A stretch of 64,000 bases of DNA from Boletus sp. NGJ (lineage: Eukaryota; Basidiomycota; Agaricomycetes; Boletales; Boletaceae). The stretch is from assembly GCA_019096195.1 (NCBI GenBank), contig JAGTXK010000055.1, forward strand, positions 806,001 to 870,000, in the 5' to 3' direction. Positions 24,218 to 35,200 of this stretch are shown one piece after another. The notes below the pieces were generated by a model, which searched no databases, was not told the DNA's origin, and saw only the letters and a list, made by a program, of their open reading frames with translations. The position numbers and the translations under genes are program-made. How positions within the stretch are numbered: the stretch's first letter is position 1; each line of letters opens with the position of its first letter.

Positions 24218-24230
24218 GAATCTTCTCGAA
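24218..24230 (+). promoter_or_regulatory. Heat-shock element upstream of HSP90
   Basis: GAA at 24218-24220, TTC at 24223-24225 and GAA at 24228-24230 form a perfect three-unit HSF site with the exact 5-bp phasing GAAnnTTCnnGAA. It lies 162 bp before the HSP90 ATG and 75 bp after the TSC1 stop. HSP90 is a classic HSF1 target, so heat induction through this site is expected. Confidence 0.85.
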
Positions 24231-24391
24231 CGAACAGAAAAAAACAGGACTACTTAAGATCAGACGCGTCCCTCTGCTCTACAAGTCCCCCTTTCTCCCT
24301 CACATCTCTCCGTCATCTGCTCATCTTCCTGAACGGTGAGCAGCACGTCCCATTCGATCCTCATCGTGTCTAACCCCTTGGCCAGTTCAAA

Positions 24392-26781
24392 ATGGCAACT
24401 GAGAGTTTCGGCTTCCAGGCTGAGATCAGTCAACTGCTCGACTTGATCATCAGTAAGTACCATCCCCACCGACCAATCAGTGGCGCCGGCTAATCCGGCC
24501 ACCAGACACGTTCTACTCCAACAAGGAGATCTTCCTCCGAGAGTTGATCTCCAACTGCTCCGACGCCCTCGACAAAATCCGTTATGCATCCTTGACCGAC
24601 CCCTCCGCTCTCGAGACCGGCAAGGACCTCTACATCCGCGTCATCCCCGACAAGGAGAACAAGGTCCTCTCCATCCGTGATACTGGTGTTGGTATGACCA
24701 AGGCTGACCTCGTCAACAACCTGGGTACCATCGCCAAGTCCGGTACCAAGGTCGGTTAAACCCTCCCTTCCTTGCTCGTGTTCTGACTGTGTTCTATATA
24801 GGGGTTCATGGAGGCACTCCACTCCGGTGCTGATATTTCCATGATCGGTCAATTCGGTGTCGGTTTCTATTCCGCGTACCTTGTCGCAGAGCGCGTCCAG
24901 GTCATCTCCAAACATAACGACGACGAGCAATACATCTGGGAGTCCGCTGCCGGTGGTACCTTCACCATCACCCAGGATACCGTCAACCCACCTCTCGGTC
25001 GTGGTACTGAGCTCCGTCTGTACTTGAAGGAAGACCAGACCGAGTATCTTGAGGAGAAGAAGATCAAGGACATTGTTAAGAAGCACTCGGAGTTCATCTC
25101 ATACCCCATCCAGCTCGCGGTGACCAAGGAGGTTGAGAAGGTCCGTCTTGATTGCGCTTTCTTCTCGTTTGGTTCTAAACGCTTCCTACAGGAAGTCGAA
25201 GATGAAGAGGAGGAAGTGAAAGAAGAGTCCAAGATCGAGGAGGTTGAGGACGAGGAAGACAAGCCCAAGGACAAGAAGATGAAGAAGATCAAGGAGAAGG
25301 AAGTCGTCAACGAGGAGCTTAACAAGACGAAGCCCATCTGGACGCGCAACCCTCAGGATATCACCACTGAAGAATATGCTTCCTTCTATAAATCACTCAC
25401 GAATGACTGGGAGGATCATCTCGCTGTGAAGCACTTCTCCGTTGAGGGTCAGCTCGAGTTCAAGGCCATACTCTTTGTTCCTAAGCGGTAAGCGACCGGA
25501 TTACGACGCACGTTCGCAGCTCATTCACTTTGTAGCGCTCCTTTCGATCTTTTCGAGTCCAAGAAGAAGCGTAACAACATCAAGCTCTATGTCCGCCGCG
25601 TCTTTATCATGGACGACTGTGAGGACCTCATCCCCGAATATCTTAATTTCGTCAAGGGTATCGTTGACTCCGAGGATCTCCCCCTCAACATTTCCCGCGA
25701 GACTCTTCAACAGAACAAGATTCTCAAGGTCATCCGTAAGAACATCGTCAAGAAGTGTATGGACCTTTTCAGCGAGATTGCGGAGGACAAGGACAACTTC
25801 AACAAGTTCTACGAAGCCTTTGGAAAGAACTTGAAGCTCGGTATCCACGAGGATGCTCAAAACCGAAGCAAGCTCGCCGAGTTCTTGCGCTTCTACTCTA
25901 CCAAGGCTGTCGAGGAGCAGACCTCACTCAAGGGTTCGTGTTATTTCTCCATGTCACAAGTATCGGCGCTGAATCATGGCTCTAGACTACATCACTCGGA
26001 TGCCCGAGATCCAAAAGTCAATCTACTACCTCACGGGAGAGTCTCTCGCCGCCGTGAAGGACTCGCCGTTCCTCGAGGTGCTCAAGAAGAGGGGCTTCGA
26101 AGTTCTGCTCTTGGTTGACCCCATCGACGAGTACGCTGTGACTCAACTCAAGGAGTTTGAAGGCAAGAAGCTCGTCTGTGTGTCGAAAGAAGGCCTCGAG
26201 CTCGAGGAGACCGATGAGGAGAAGAAGGTGCGAGAGGAAGAAGCCGCCCAGTTCAACGACTTGTGCACGACGATCAAGGAGGCTCTCGGTGACAGGGTTG
26301 AAAAGGTCGTGGTTTCCAACCGAATCACTGACTCGCCGTGCGTGCTCGTCACTGGTCAATTTGGTTGGTCATCGAACATGGTATGCCTTGATAAATACTC
26401 GTCAGAGCACAGCTAAAGGATTATCTGCAGGAGCGTATCATGAAAGCTCAGGCTTTGCGTGACTCGTCGATGTCATCGTACATGGCATCGAAGAAGACGC
26501 TGGAGCTCAACTCACACAATGCGATCATCAAGGAGTTGAAGCGCAAGGTTGCGGAGGACAAGGCTGACAAGTCGGTCCGAGATCTGACGTACTTGTTGTT
26601 TGAGACGGCGCTCCTCACGTCTGGGTTCTCGCTGGATGATCCTACGTCCTTTGCCAAGCGCATCAACCGTATGATCAGCTTGGGCCTTGATGTGGATGAG
26701 GACGAGCATATGGGAGAGGTCGCGGAGGAGGCACCGGCAGCTGAGCCTGCCTCTAATTCGGCGATGGAGGAGATTGACTAG
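24392..26781 (+). CDS. HSP90: Heat-shock protein Hsp90 (cytosolic)
   Basis: ATP-dependent chaperone for kinases, receptors and many other clients. Seven exons give 694 residues. The GHKL ATPase is complete: [20 protein letters not shown] with catalytic Glu and Asn, [19 protein letters not shown], and [15 protein letters not shown]. An acidic Glu/Lys linker follows ([20 protein letters not shown]), then the middle domain with [20 protein letters not shown], and the dimerisation domain. It ends [13 protein letters not shown]: the usual TPR-docking MEEVD has Ile for Val. The linker exon begins after an intron at 25141-25191. Base composition is GC-biased at third positions, as expected for a highly expressed gene. 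Confidence 0.97.
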
Positions 26782-27533
26782 ACGCGTCCATGTATCTGTA
26801 TCATCACCTTAGTTGGCATTAGCATTGTCGCACAGTTTTTTTTTTTTTTTCTTTTTCTTTTCATCTACTCTGGTCTCAGCAACGAAATCTAGTCGAGATA
26901 ACAATGGATGATTGAGTCACTGGCCGTGGCACGTCTGAGACGCTCTGCATTGTTCGCCCATGATGGACAAGCGGAGTCAGATTTCCAAATGTGGCAATAG
27001 CCCTCGCCTCGCGACATCCGCCCCGTCTTGTCTTGACCCCCTTTCAGCATGTCTCTTTAGCTCCAAAACATACTCTGTATCATTACTCTCAGCAATGCCT
27101 GCCATCCTCGCTCCCTCTCCGCGCCACCCTCCCCAGCACTTGCACCTCTCCGCCCAAGACTCCCTCTCCTCCACTCTGGTCCGTCCCTGCCCCCTCCTTT
27201 GTCCTCTCTCCTCATACGATCCACAGCGCACTATCCACCCACGAACATTCTTCCCTCCCCCTCGCCTCTTGTCTCCAATCAGACTCCACGATCCGCCCTA
27301 CGTCGCTCTCGTAGGTCCTACCCTCCTTCGCTCACGCACCCTCTTGACCTGCCATCCCACAGAGTTCCAAGTCACCCACCCCATGTGGCCCACCCCACAA
27401 GAGGCGCGCCTCCTCCCGTCTCCTTGCTCGCTCCACCAGGCGTCGTCGTCATCCACAGCGCGTCGACGGTCCGTTAGATGCCTTTGGGCGCACCGCCATA
27501 TTCGATCAACTCCCTTGGATCTCTTCCCTTGAG
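26782..27533. other. HSP90 3' flank and pyrimidine-rich stretch
   Basis: After HSP90 there is a T-rich run at about 26836-26865. From about 27040 to 27480 the plus strand is strikingly C/T-rich and all three plus frames stay open for long stretches with Pro/Ser/Leu composition. No frame shows a known domain. It may include upstream exons of the hypothetical gene ending at 27851. Confidence 0.4.
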
Positions 27534-27851
27534 ATGCCAAGACCCAACAACTGCGACATCGCAGACCTTTCTCAGCTGCCCCTCGATGCGGATTCTGTCA
27601 CATTCTCAGACGCTGTCCCCGCTTCTGGACCTGTACGTCGCAGAAAATCATCTCTGCGCTCGAATCCCCTTGCGAGTGGCCACGTGGAGCCTAGCGAGCC
27701 ACACCTTAGGCAACTTCACCGCCCCACCGATCCCCTCCCAGACTGTCCAAAGACACCGCCCCCTCGGTTTCCATTCGACCCAAGCAATGTGACATTCCAC
27801 GACCTCATGCCCGTCTTCCCACGCGGCGTCAATCCCAGCACTCCGTTCTGA
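27534..27851 (+). CDS. Hypothetical proline-rich protein (C-terminal part at least)
   Basis: Not recognised. The frame begins MPRPNNCDIADLSQLPLDAD and continues upstream without a stop through GPLDAFGRTAIFDQLPWISS, so the true start may lie in earlier exons. Two similar short pieces occur, DSVTFSDAVPASG and SNVTFHDLMPVFPRG, which suggests a constrained protein rather than a chance frame. The stop follows VNPSTPF. It has no membrane segment or signal peptide. The next gene on this strand is RPS21. Confidence 0.35.
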   Translation: MPRPNNCDIADLSQLPLDADSVTFSDAVPASGPVRRRKSSLRSNPLASGHVEPSEPHLRQLHRPTDPLPDCPKTPPPRFPFDPSNVTFHDLMPVFPRGVNPSTPF

Positions 27852-28500
27852 CCCTTCACTTTGTGCCTGGCCATTCTCGTCATCTTCATCTTATCGGCAT
27901 ATAATCAAACGCTTACCTCCATCTGACGCAGTTAATTGCGAGCGTCTGCTCGCTATCTACAAAACCAGCTAACAACATCTCAATTCCACCATGTAGTCCT
28001 ACCGAAATCTGTTTCATCAACTTTTCGTTGCAAAGACCATGCTTTATTTACTGCTTCATCACGGACCATGCCTGCGACTTGGATCAGTGATGTCTATCCA
28101 CCCTTTGCCAGGGCCCTCTGCATTTGTTCCTGTATTTAGATGCTGCATTCTTGTTCTCCCTTTACACATTTGCACCACTACATGATTCGCATTCACGAAT
28201 ATGATGCCCTTTTATTTCCATTCGAACCTGTTCCACCATGCCACATGTTCGCCTTGTTGTTCCAATCCTACTCGTATGTCCGAGATAGTTGGCCTGTCCT
28301 ATTACATTGATGCTGCTGCAATCCAGTCGCCTACTCATGACCCGGTAGATTGGCCAAGCACCACGTAACAGGATCGACGAGTCACAGGTGTTATGTAATC
28401 AGATAACTGTATTTACTATCTGTACAGTTCTGACCTAATACATTCCCACACATCCACAGTAAGCCCCGTTGCTCATCATCGCAACTTGTACCGTCTCGCC
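27852..28500. other. Intergenic region upstream of RPS21
   Basis: About 650 bp. Moderately AT-rich with pyrimidine tracts, as is usual before ribosomal protein genes. No coding frame or structural RNA is recognised. Confidence 0.4.
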
Positions 28501-28937
28501 ATGGAAAACGATCAGGTATGTGCTTTGGCCCATTCATTTTCATTAATTTACGAGCGCTGTATAGGGCGTTCTCGTTGATCTCTACGTCCCCCGCAAGTGT
28601 GCGGCCACTAGTAAGTGTGTCGCAGTGATCAATGCTCAGAGACGATTCGACCTGCGTGCATTGCAGACCGCCTGATTACCTCCAAGGACCACGCTTCAGT
28701 CCAGATCAACGTCGTTGACGTCGATTCCACCGGCCGTGCGTTGAACACCTACACCTCGTTCGCACTCTGTGGGCAGGTCCGCTCACAAGGCGAGAGTGAT
28801 GATTCTCTCAACCGGCTAGCGACCAAAGCTGGATGTAAGTATCTTTCCTCTGGGTGGAAGGTGTACTGACGGGTTTACCTTTGTTCGTACGGGTGGGTCA
28901 TCCAGTGCTTCGGAATGTGTGGTCGGCCCAAAAGTAA
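28501..28937 (+). CDS. RPS21: 40S ribosomal protein S21 (eS21)
   Basis: Small-subunit ribosomal protein. Four exons (28501-28515, 28565-28610, 28667-28834, 28906-28937) give 86 residues, the normal length. The sequence reads MENDQGVLVDLYVPRKCAAT, then NRLITSKDHASVQINVVDVD, and ends AGLLRNVWSAQK. The first exon is 15 nt and an intron sits shortly after the start codon, a common layout in fungal ribosomal protein genes. Every exon junction restores the conserved sequence. Confidence 0.96.
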
Positions 28938-29247
28938 CAGCGTGTTCTTGAACGTTTGTTTTATTGTAATCATCCACTTTGCTCTCGAGACGCGCTGTAC
29001 TACGACCGAGTGGCGTATGAGAACGTAAATTGACTTTTTGTGGGCGCTGGATGTGAACAGCATTGCCACAATCGGATGGCTGCGCTGGTCTCGTAGTCCG
29101 CAGTTTGGACCATCTCAACGTTAACAGCGACCCGCCCCATGCGTGGCGGCAATTCTCACTTCACTTCACTCTCTGTCATATCTGTATGCACAAATATTTC
29201 TGGGCGTATGTACAACTGAGTTAAACCCTCTCTCACAGTCGGGTTCC
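28938..29247. other. Spacer between RPS21 and GYP7
   Basis: About 310 bp of 3' flank and promoter on the same strand. No feature recognised. Confidence 0.4.
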
Positions 29248-32200
29248 ATGGTCGAAATAAAACGTGTGTCCGACGACGACGACAACACCTCGTCTCCGTC
29301 TGCGGACGAGGAGAGCAAGTACAGACTCCTCTACAGCAAGTCCAAGGTCTATGTCAATCCCACCGCCTATGCACGAGACAACATCCCTGGTTTTGTAGCG
29401 CTCGTCAAATGTGTACGTCTCTATCGCCCCTACCAAAGATACCTCATCATGGCTTGTAGGAGGCAGTGAATCCGACATATCTCCTGGCGTGGATACCGGA
29501 GAGTCTCTTGAACGAAAAAGGAACAGAAGAATGGGACAAGTTTGTCAAGATCGAGGAAAGGGCCATTGAGGACGAGGAGGACGAAGGTTGGCATACATCC
29601 CGGCCATTCTATCCTCTATTTTGTCTCACCGTTTACCTTACAGACGCAGTCCTTATCGACTTGCCAACACAGCGACCAGAATCGTATGCGTTCTCTGTCC
29701 CTCTGACATCCATATATTCCCTCTTGGTCCATCCACCGACTCTGTCGTCATGGTGTGAGTGACTGGGCTTTTCGTCGCTTCCGTGTGTTGACCCTGTCGA
29801 AACAATAGACGGTACCGTGGGCATCAATCTCATCAACGGATCCACGTTACCGACTCTGCACTTTCATGACGATGAATCGCTGTCCATGACCCTTCCACCA
29901 CGTACACACAACCGACGGAACTCTTCGAATGCATACCCCCCATCCGCCTCTCTGAGTACGTCAGGGGCCGTTGCACGTCCACCTGTATCGTGGGGTGGAG
30001 AAGATCTCATATCACGTTTACGATGTTATGCCCATCTCTTGCGGTCGTCTCTTCAGCCAACCCTGTTCATACTCGATCCCTCAAAAGCAGACATAGAAGC
30101 GCATTCCACTCAATTATTTGACGATGATGCAGTAGATGACATCCTTGCCCAATCATCATATGCAAACTCCCACTCACCCGTCCCAGCTCACCGTCGTCCC
30201 CGGCCAATTTCTACTCCACCCTCCAGTACGATTAATCCCTATTCGAACCGTGCGTCAGTATTGCATCGCTCCCTTTACCCGCCTTCTGTGTCGACAACGC
30301 AGAATACATCCCAAGCACGTCTTGCGCTTCTACAATCCTTCTCCAGCATCACACGCGCCACGCGCCATGCTGCACAAAACATCCTGTCCCACCCTCTTGC
30401 AAAGCCCATCGTCCCACACCTCCCCGATCCTGTCAAGTCTCTTGTAAACGCCAACGGTGAATGGGAGTGGGGCAGTTGGGTCGAGAAGGGTGGCGTTGGG
30501 GAGTTTGAGAGTGCCCGCGTTTACCTCGCTCGATGGGCGCGGATCGTAGCAGAGGAGGGTGATAGGGCGAGGAAGAGAGAGGCGCAAGCGTTGCCTGCTT
30601 CATCCCCAGATATGGCAGAGGAGACATCTTCACTAGGGGTGTTTGAGCTACTGCATTCCACGATCAATTTGCCGACACCAAAGACATCAAGGGAACCCCG
30701 CAACCCTATTGATGAGAGGACATGGCAAAAGTGGTTTGCGGCTGATGGGCGGCCCAAAGTGAGGATCGAGGAGATGCAACGGGAAGTATTTAGGAGGGGG
30801 ATCATGCCTGCAGGAACGCTGAGGAAGAAGATTTGGCCATTCCTTCTCGGAGTTCACGCATGGGACACCGACGCTAAGGAGCGTAAGAGGAGATGGGAAG
30901 AAAAGAGGTTTGTACGGCTCCCTAAGTATATGCGCGATGTTCATGGATCCGCGCAGGAAACGTTATCAGGAAATCAAAAATGAATGGTGCGGCGTACCAG
31001 AGGTTTTCGATCGACAGGATACTCTCGAGGAACGGCATCGCATAGATGTGGACTGCCGTCGTACGGATCGTGCGCACCCACTCTTCTCCTATGGCTACGA
31101 AGACTCGTCCAGTGACCCCGAGGCAGAGCGCCTTCACCGTCGGTATTCTACCATCTCACCTCAGCTCGCGGATATCGGAGCACAGTCTCCCAGTAATGAA
31201 CATATTGATCGCATGGGTGGTATTCTTCTGACGTATAACTTTTATGATAAAGATCTTGGTGAGTCTGGCAAAAAATGTATCATTTCATACGATCATACCT
31301 AGTGCTGACACGTATGCGGACGGAGGATATGTGCAGGGGATGTCTGATCTTTGTGCGCCATTGTACGTTGTACTGGATGCGGAGGAAGAGTTGATATTCT
31401 GGTGCTTTGTCGAAGTCATGAATCGCATGGTGCGTTTCCCTGCAGCAGAGTGATTCGATGTCTAATACCTGTTCAGGGTCAGAATTTCCTCCGCGACCAG
31501 AGCGGTATGAAGAAGCAGCTGTCTACCCTGCAAGAACTCATCAGTGTGATGGATCCTGAGCTGTATCGACATTTTGGTTTGTAGTTCCCTTGTATCATGA
31601 GCTTTACTTTCTTATTGCTCATCGATAGAGAAAACCGAGGGTCTCAATCTGTTTTTCTGTTTCCGGTGAGCATTGAGAGTCTCTCGAATGCGTTGTCTGA
31701 CATATCCTCTAGCTGGGTACTGATCGCATTCAAACGCGAGTTCCCATTCTGTGATGTGTTGCGGCTCTGGGAAGTGCTTTGGACGGATTATTACAGCAAC
31801 AACTTTGTCCTCTTCGTGGCACTCGCCATTCTCGAATCGCATCGCGACATGATATTACGTTACCTTGTCGAGGTTTGTTACAGTCTTATCAATCCACCAG
31901 ACCAATCTCACCTGTACATCTTCAGTTTGACGAGATCTTGAAGGTGAGTGATGATCGTTCGGGCACCTGCTAGAAACGAACAAACGTCACATCTCCATGC
32001 AGTATTGCAACGAACTCAGCATGACCATCGAGCTTGATTCCACCCTCGCCCAAGCAGAAGTACTCTTCCTCTCGTATTCCCAGTTCGTGGCGGACATCGA
32101 CCGACGACGTGCGGAAGAAAGCAGTCGATCTTCCTCTACGAGTGCTTTGATCCGTCGCAGGAGTACAGTTAGTAGTGATATGGCTGATGGAAAGAAGATA

Positions 32201-32260
32201 AGTATCACCCTTCCGACGCTCAGCGAGAACATGAGAGAGCTATTGAGGGCGGGGAGGTGA
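29248..32260 (+). CDS. GYP7: Rab GTPase-activating protein Gyp7/TBC1D15-like
   Basis: GAP for Ypt7/Rab7-type GTPases on vacuole and late endosome. The start MVEIKRVSDDDDNTSSPSAD is followed by an N-terminal DUF3548-like region (LLYSKSKVYVNPTAYARDNI), then a long low-complexity middle. The TBC domain begins RKKIWPFLLGVHAWDTDAKE. The arginine finger is in RIDVDCRRTDRAHPLF and the glutamine finger in YVQGMSDLCAPLYVVLD, so both catalytic fingers are present. The core continues with WVLIAFKREFPFCDVLRLWE and FVALAILESHRDMILRYL. At least seven introns split it, most within the TBC domain. It ends LSENMRELLRAGR, 99 bp before aprataxin on the same strand. Confidence 0.92.
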
Positions 32261-32359
32261 CAAGCGAACGCTCTCACTTTGTATTTAGTAAGTACTGCGG
32301 AGACTGTATTATACCAGCGTGCATTTCTCTCGTACCCAAAATTCCCGCCGCTAAACTCT

Positions 32360-33251
32360 ATGTCGAACTTGACTGTCCTGCGAGGGTATGCGCAAAAGGC
32401 GAGACCAGAGACATTGCCGCCCTCGGTCCTGTTTGAGCATACCGACAAATGTTTGACGGTGTTCGACGCGTTCCCCAAGTCGATCTTCCACTTTTTGGTC
32501 CTACCGCGCGTCAGACCGCCACTGAGCGTGTCTGAACTCGCCAACCTTCGTACTTTGCTCAAGGGCGATAAAGCACGCGCGAAACAAGTGCTCATGGACC
32601 TGAACGATGTAGCCCACACTGTCAAGAAGATGATTCGCGAGGAGATGCAGAACCGGTACGGTTTCCAGTGGGAGATCTGGACAGGATTTCATGCAGTCCC
32701 GAGCATGGAGTAAGTCCCACGTTGTTTCTCCCTGTCTTCGTTTCACTTGGGTCCTTCTCCGTACGCTTGCAGACACCTGCACCTGCATGTTCTGTCGAAC
32801 GATCTATGTTCGGAAAAGATGAAGCACAAGAAACATTATAACTCATTTCACCCCGAGCTCGGCTTCTTCTTACACCTGCACGAAGTCCTTTCGTGGTTCG
32901 ACGAAGAGCCATCTTATTTTGAGCGAGTATGTTCTAGTCCTCGTCATGACATCCGTTCACTCAATGAACGTATACTCCTATTCGCGTGAATTCAAATAGA
33001 TGTCCCAGCTCAAGAAGAGCGACTACGAGAATCTTCTCAAGGAGAGCCTTTATTGCTGGAAATGCGAGCGGGACATGAAAAACATGCCTCTACTGAAAGC
33101 CCACCTGCAAGAAGAGTGGGACGACGAAGCGGGCAAGGAAAAGGCGCGGCTCGCGAGAAAACGCAAGCGCGACGATGCAACGTCTGTTAATCCAGATATA
33201 TCAGACGACAAAGAACCAGAGGCCAAGAGGCCGTCTCCGAGGGTTGCATGA
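32360..33251 (+). CDS. HNT3: Aprataxin-like DNA repair protein (HIT plus zinc finger)
   Basis: Removes AMP from aborted ligation products at DNA 5' ends. Three exons. The HIT domain starts LFEHTDKCLTVFDAFPKSIF with HFLVLPR. The catalytic histidine triad is MEHLHLHVLS, split by an intron near 32710. A C-terminal C2H2-type finger reads LYCWKCERDMKNMPLLKAHL, the arrangement found in aprataxin/Hnt3 and not in other HIT proteins. The tail is basic (ARKRKRDDAT) and suits a nuclear protein. The ATG at 32360 opens the conserved MSNLTVLRGYAQ N-terminus. Confidence 0.93.
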
Positions 33252-33536
33252 CAGCGAGCTGAGCGTTCGCTCTGGTGTTCCAAGCTTACCCGTACCTGAC
33301 CACCGAAACGAGCACACCAACACCTGTGACTTTTCCGTACAATATTTTAATATCATCCGCCCGTCGTTCCATCACCGATTCCCAGTACCACTTGACTCGG
33401 CAAATTCTATTCTTGCGACGCTTTTCCGGACCGACGTGTGTTTTCGACTGTCATGAGACCGACTCTGACCGGGGTCTCAGACGCCAAATAAATTGACGCG
33501 ATATACACCCACTAGAAAACACATTTCCTACTCACC

Positions 33537-35074
33537 ATGGCACCATTCACCCTCCGGTGGGGTATCATCTCCACAGGCTGGATTGCGGAGCGTGTCGTCT
33601 CCGTGAGTGTTGTTACCCCTATTTACATGATCCCTACGCTCACGTGGGATCACAGGACTTGTTAGAAGATCCTAGCACGTACGTATAGCGTTTCACAGTG
33701 GAGGGTCACTTATAGTCTCCCCACTAATAGCCGTGACGCGATTGACGTCGCCCACAAGATTGTGGCTGTGGGATCTCGCAGCATCGAAAAGGCCCAAAAG
33801 TTCGTTGATGAATTTGTCAAGGGCGATAAGAGCATAAAGGCATATGGCACCTACGAAGAAGTGTACGCCGACAAAGTGAGCGCGTTTTTACCTCTCGATA
33901 TGCTGTACTAACCACATCGAAGGATGTCGATGCCATATACATTGGTGGGAACTTCGCCATCTGCGCTACTTGAGTTTCTCTTACAGGCAAAGTGTCATCT
34001 GATAGGTACTCCTCACACGTACCACTACACGAACGCCTTGGATGCCTTGAAGGCGAAGAAGCATGTCCTATGCGAGAAACCCGTGACGTGCAACTCCGCA
34101 GAACTTCGCTCGCTGATCGCAGTTGCAAAGGAGAACAATGTCTTCTTCACGGAGGCACTGTGGACACGTTTCCAGCCTCTGACAAAGAAGGTGAAAGAAA
34201 TAATTGATTCGGGGGTTCTTGGTCTACCCGTCGTCGTTCACGCCGACTTTTCAAACGACTTTGGTATCGACAGTGCGTGCCGTGTGCTTGAGAGGGGGGT
34301 GACGACTGCTGACCGGAACCCAGAGCTTCCTCTAACACATCGTATGCTTGATCCTAAGCTTGGAGGAGGGGCCATCCTTGACCTGTATGTGCCTCCTTGT
34401 TTGCAATCACGTCTCGGCTCATGAGATGATAGCGGTCCCTATCCGCTCATCTGGGTAAACGACAGATATCTCCCCACGTCCGATACTCGCTGATACACCC
34501 CCAGACGATTCTCACACTCTACGAACACCCAGCGAACAAGCGCACTAAACCCGCGATCATCACTGCCGCGATGTACAAGACACCGCGCACCGGCGTTGAC
34601 TGTAATACTTCTTATACCTTGACTTTCGCGCCCAACTCCGAAACAGGCTCGACTCTCGCCGCCCAGGCCGTATTAAGCTGCAGTATGAACGTCACCTCGC
34701 ACAGCCCAGGTGTCGTCATTCGCTTCCAGAAAGGCACGATCGTCGTCGCTGCCCCTGTCCCAGTACCAAGTTCCTTCGTCGTCCAGTACTTTACAGAGGG
34801 GCGGCCAGGCAACATTGAGCGTGAGGAGACCTACAAGTTTGAATACGTTGGCACAGGATGGCATTTCCAAGCAGACGACATGGCGCGATGTATCCGAGAT
34901 GGGAAGATTGAAAGCGAGTTATGGAGTCACGATAAGAGTATCTTGGAAATGGAGGTCTTCGACGAGGTCGGTACAATTCACTTTAGATCACGGTGTGAAC
35001 GAGGTTCATCGCGCCCATAGGTTCGGCGCCAAGGAGGCTATAAACTGCCTGACGGTGTTGAAAAGGTGTTGTAG
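33537..35074 (+). CDS. GFO/IDH/MocA oxidoreductase, dihydrodiol-dehydrogenase-like
   Basis: NAD(P)-dependent oxidoreductase resembling dimeric dihydrodiol and D-xylose dehydrogenases; the true substrate is unknown. The N-terminus FTLRWGIISTGWIAERVVS is the Rossmann strand, followed across a 23-nt mini-exon by DLLEDPSTRDAIDVAHKIVA. AIYIGTPHTYHYTNALDALK and KKHVLCEKPVTCN hold the typical EKP motif, and TEALWTRFQP follows. The C-terminal domain continues to ILEMEVFDE. The last intron (34967-35020) leads to VRRQGGYKLPDGVEKVL and the stop. About eight exons. It converges on a second GFO/IDH/MocA gene with 126 bp between stops. Confidence 0.9.
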
Positions 35075-35200
35075 ATGGACAATGCCTGTTGTGATTTTAT
35101 GCACTCGTTTGTCTAACCAATCATCAATGCGTTGATCGTATTGTTCTCAAGAAGTCTATACATCTGCGCTCTATTTCTAAGGTACTGGTTGGGTTTCCGC

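Noticed and set aside
26836-26866. T-rich tract after HSP90 as a possible retroposon poly-A scar
   Set aside because: No target-site duplication or element body beside it; a normal 3' flank is simpler.
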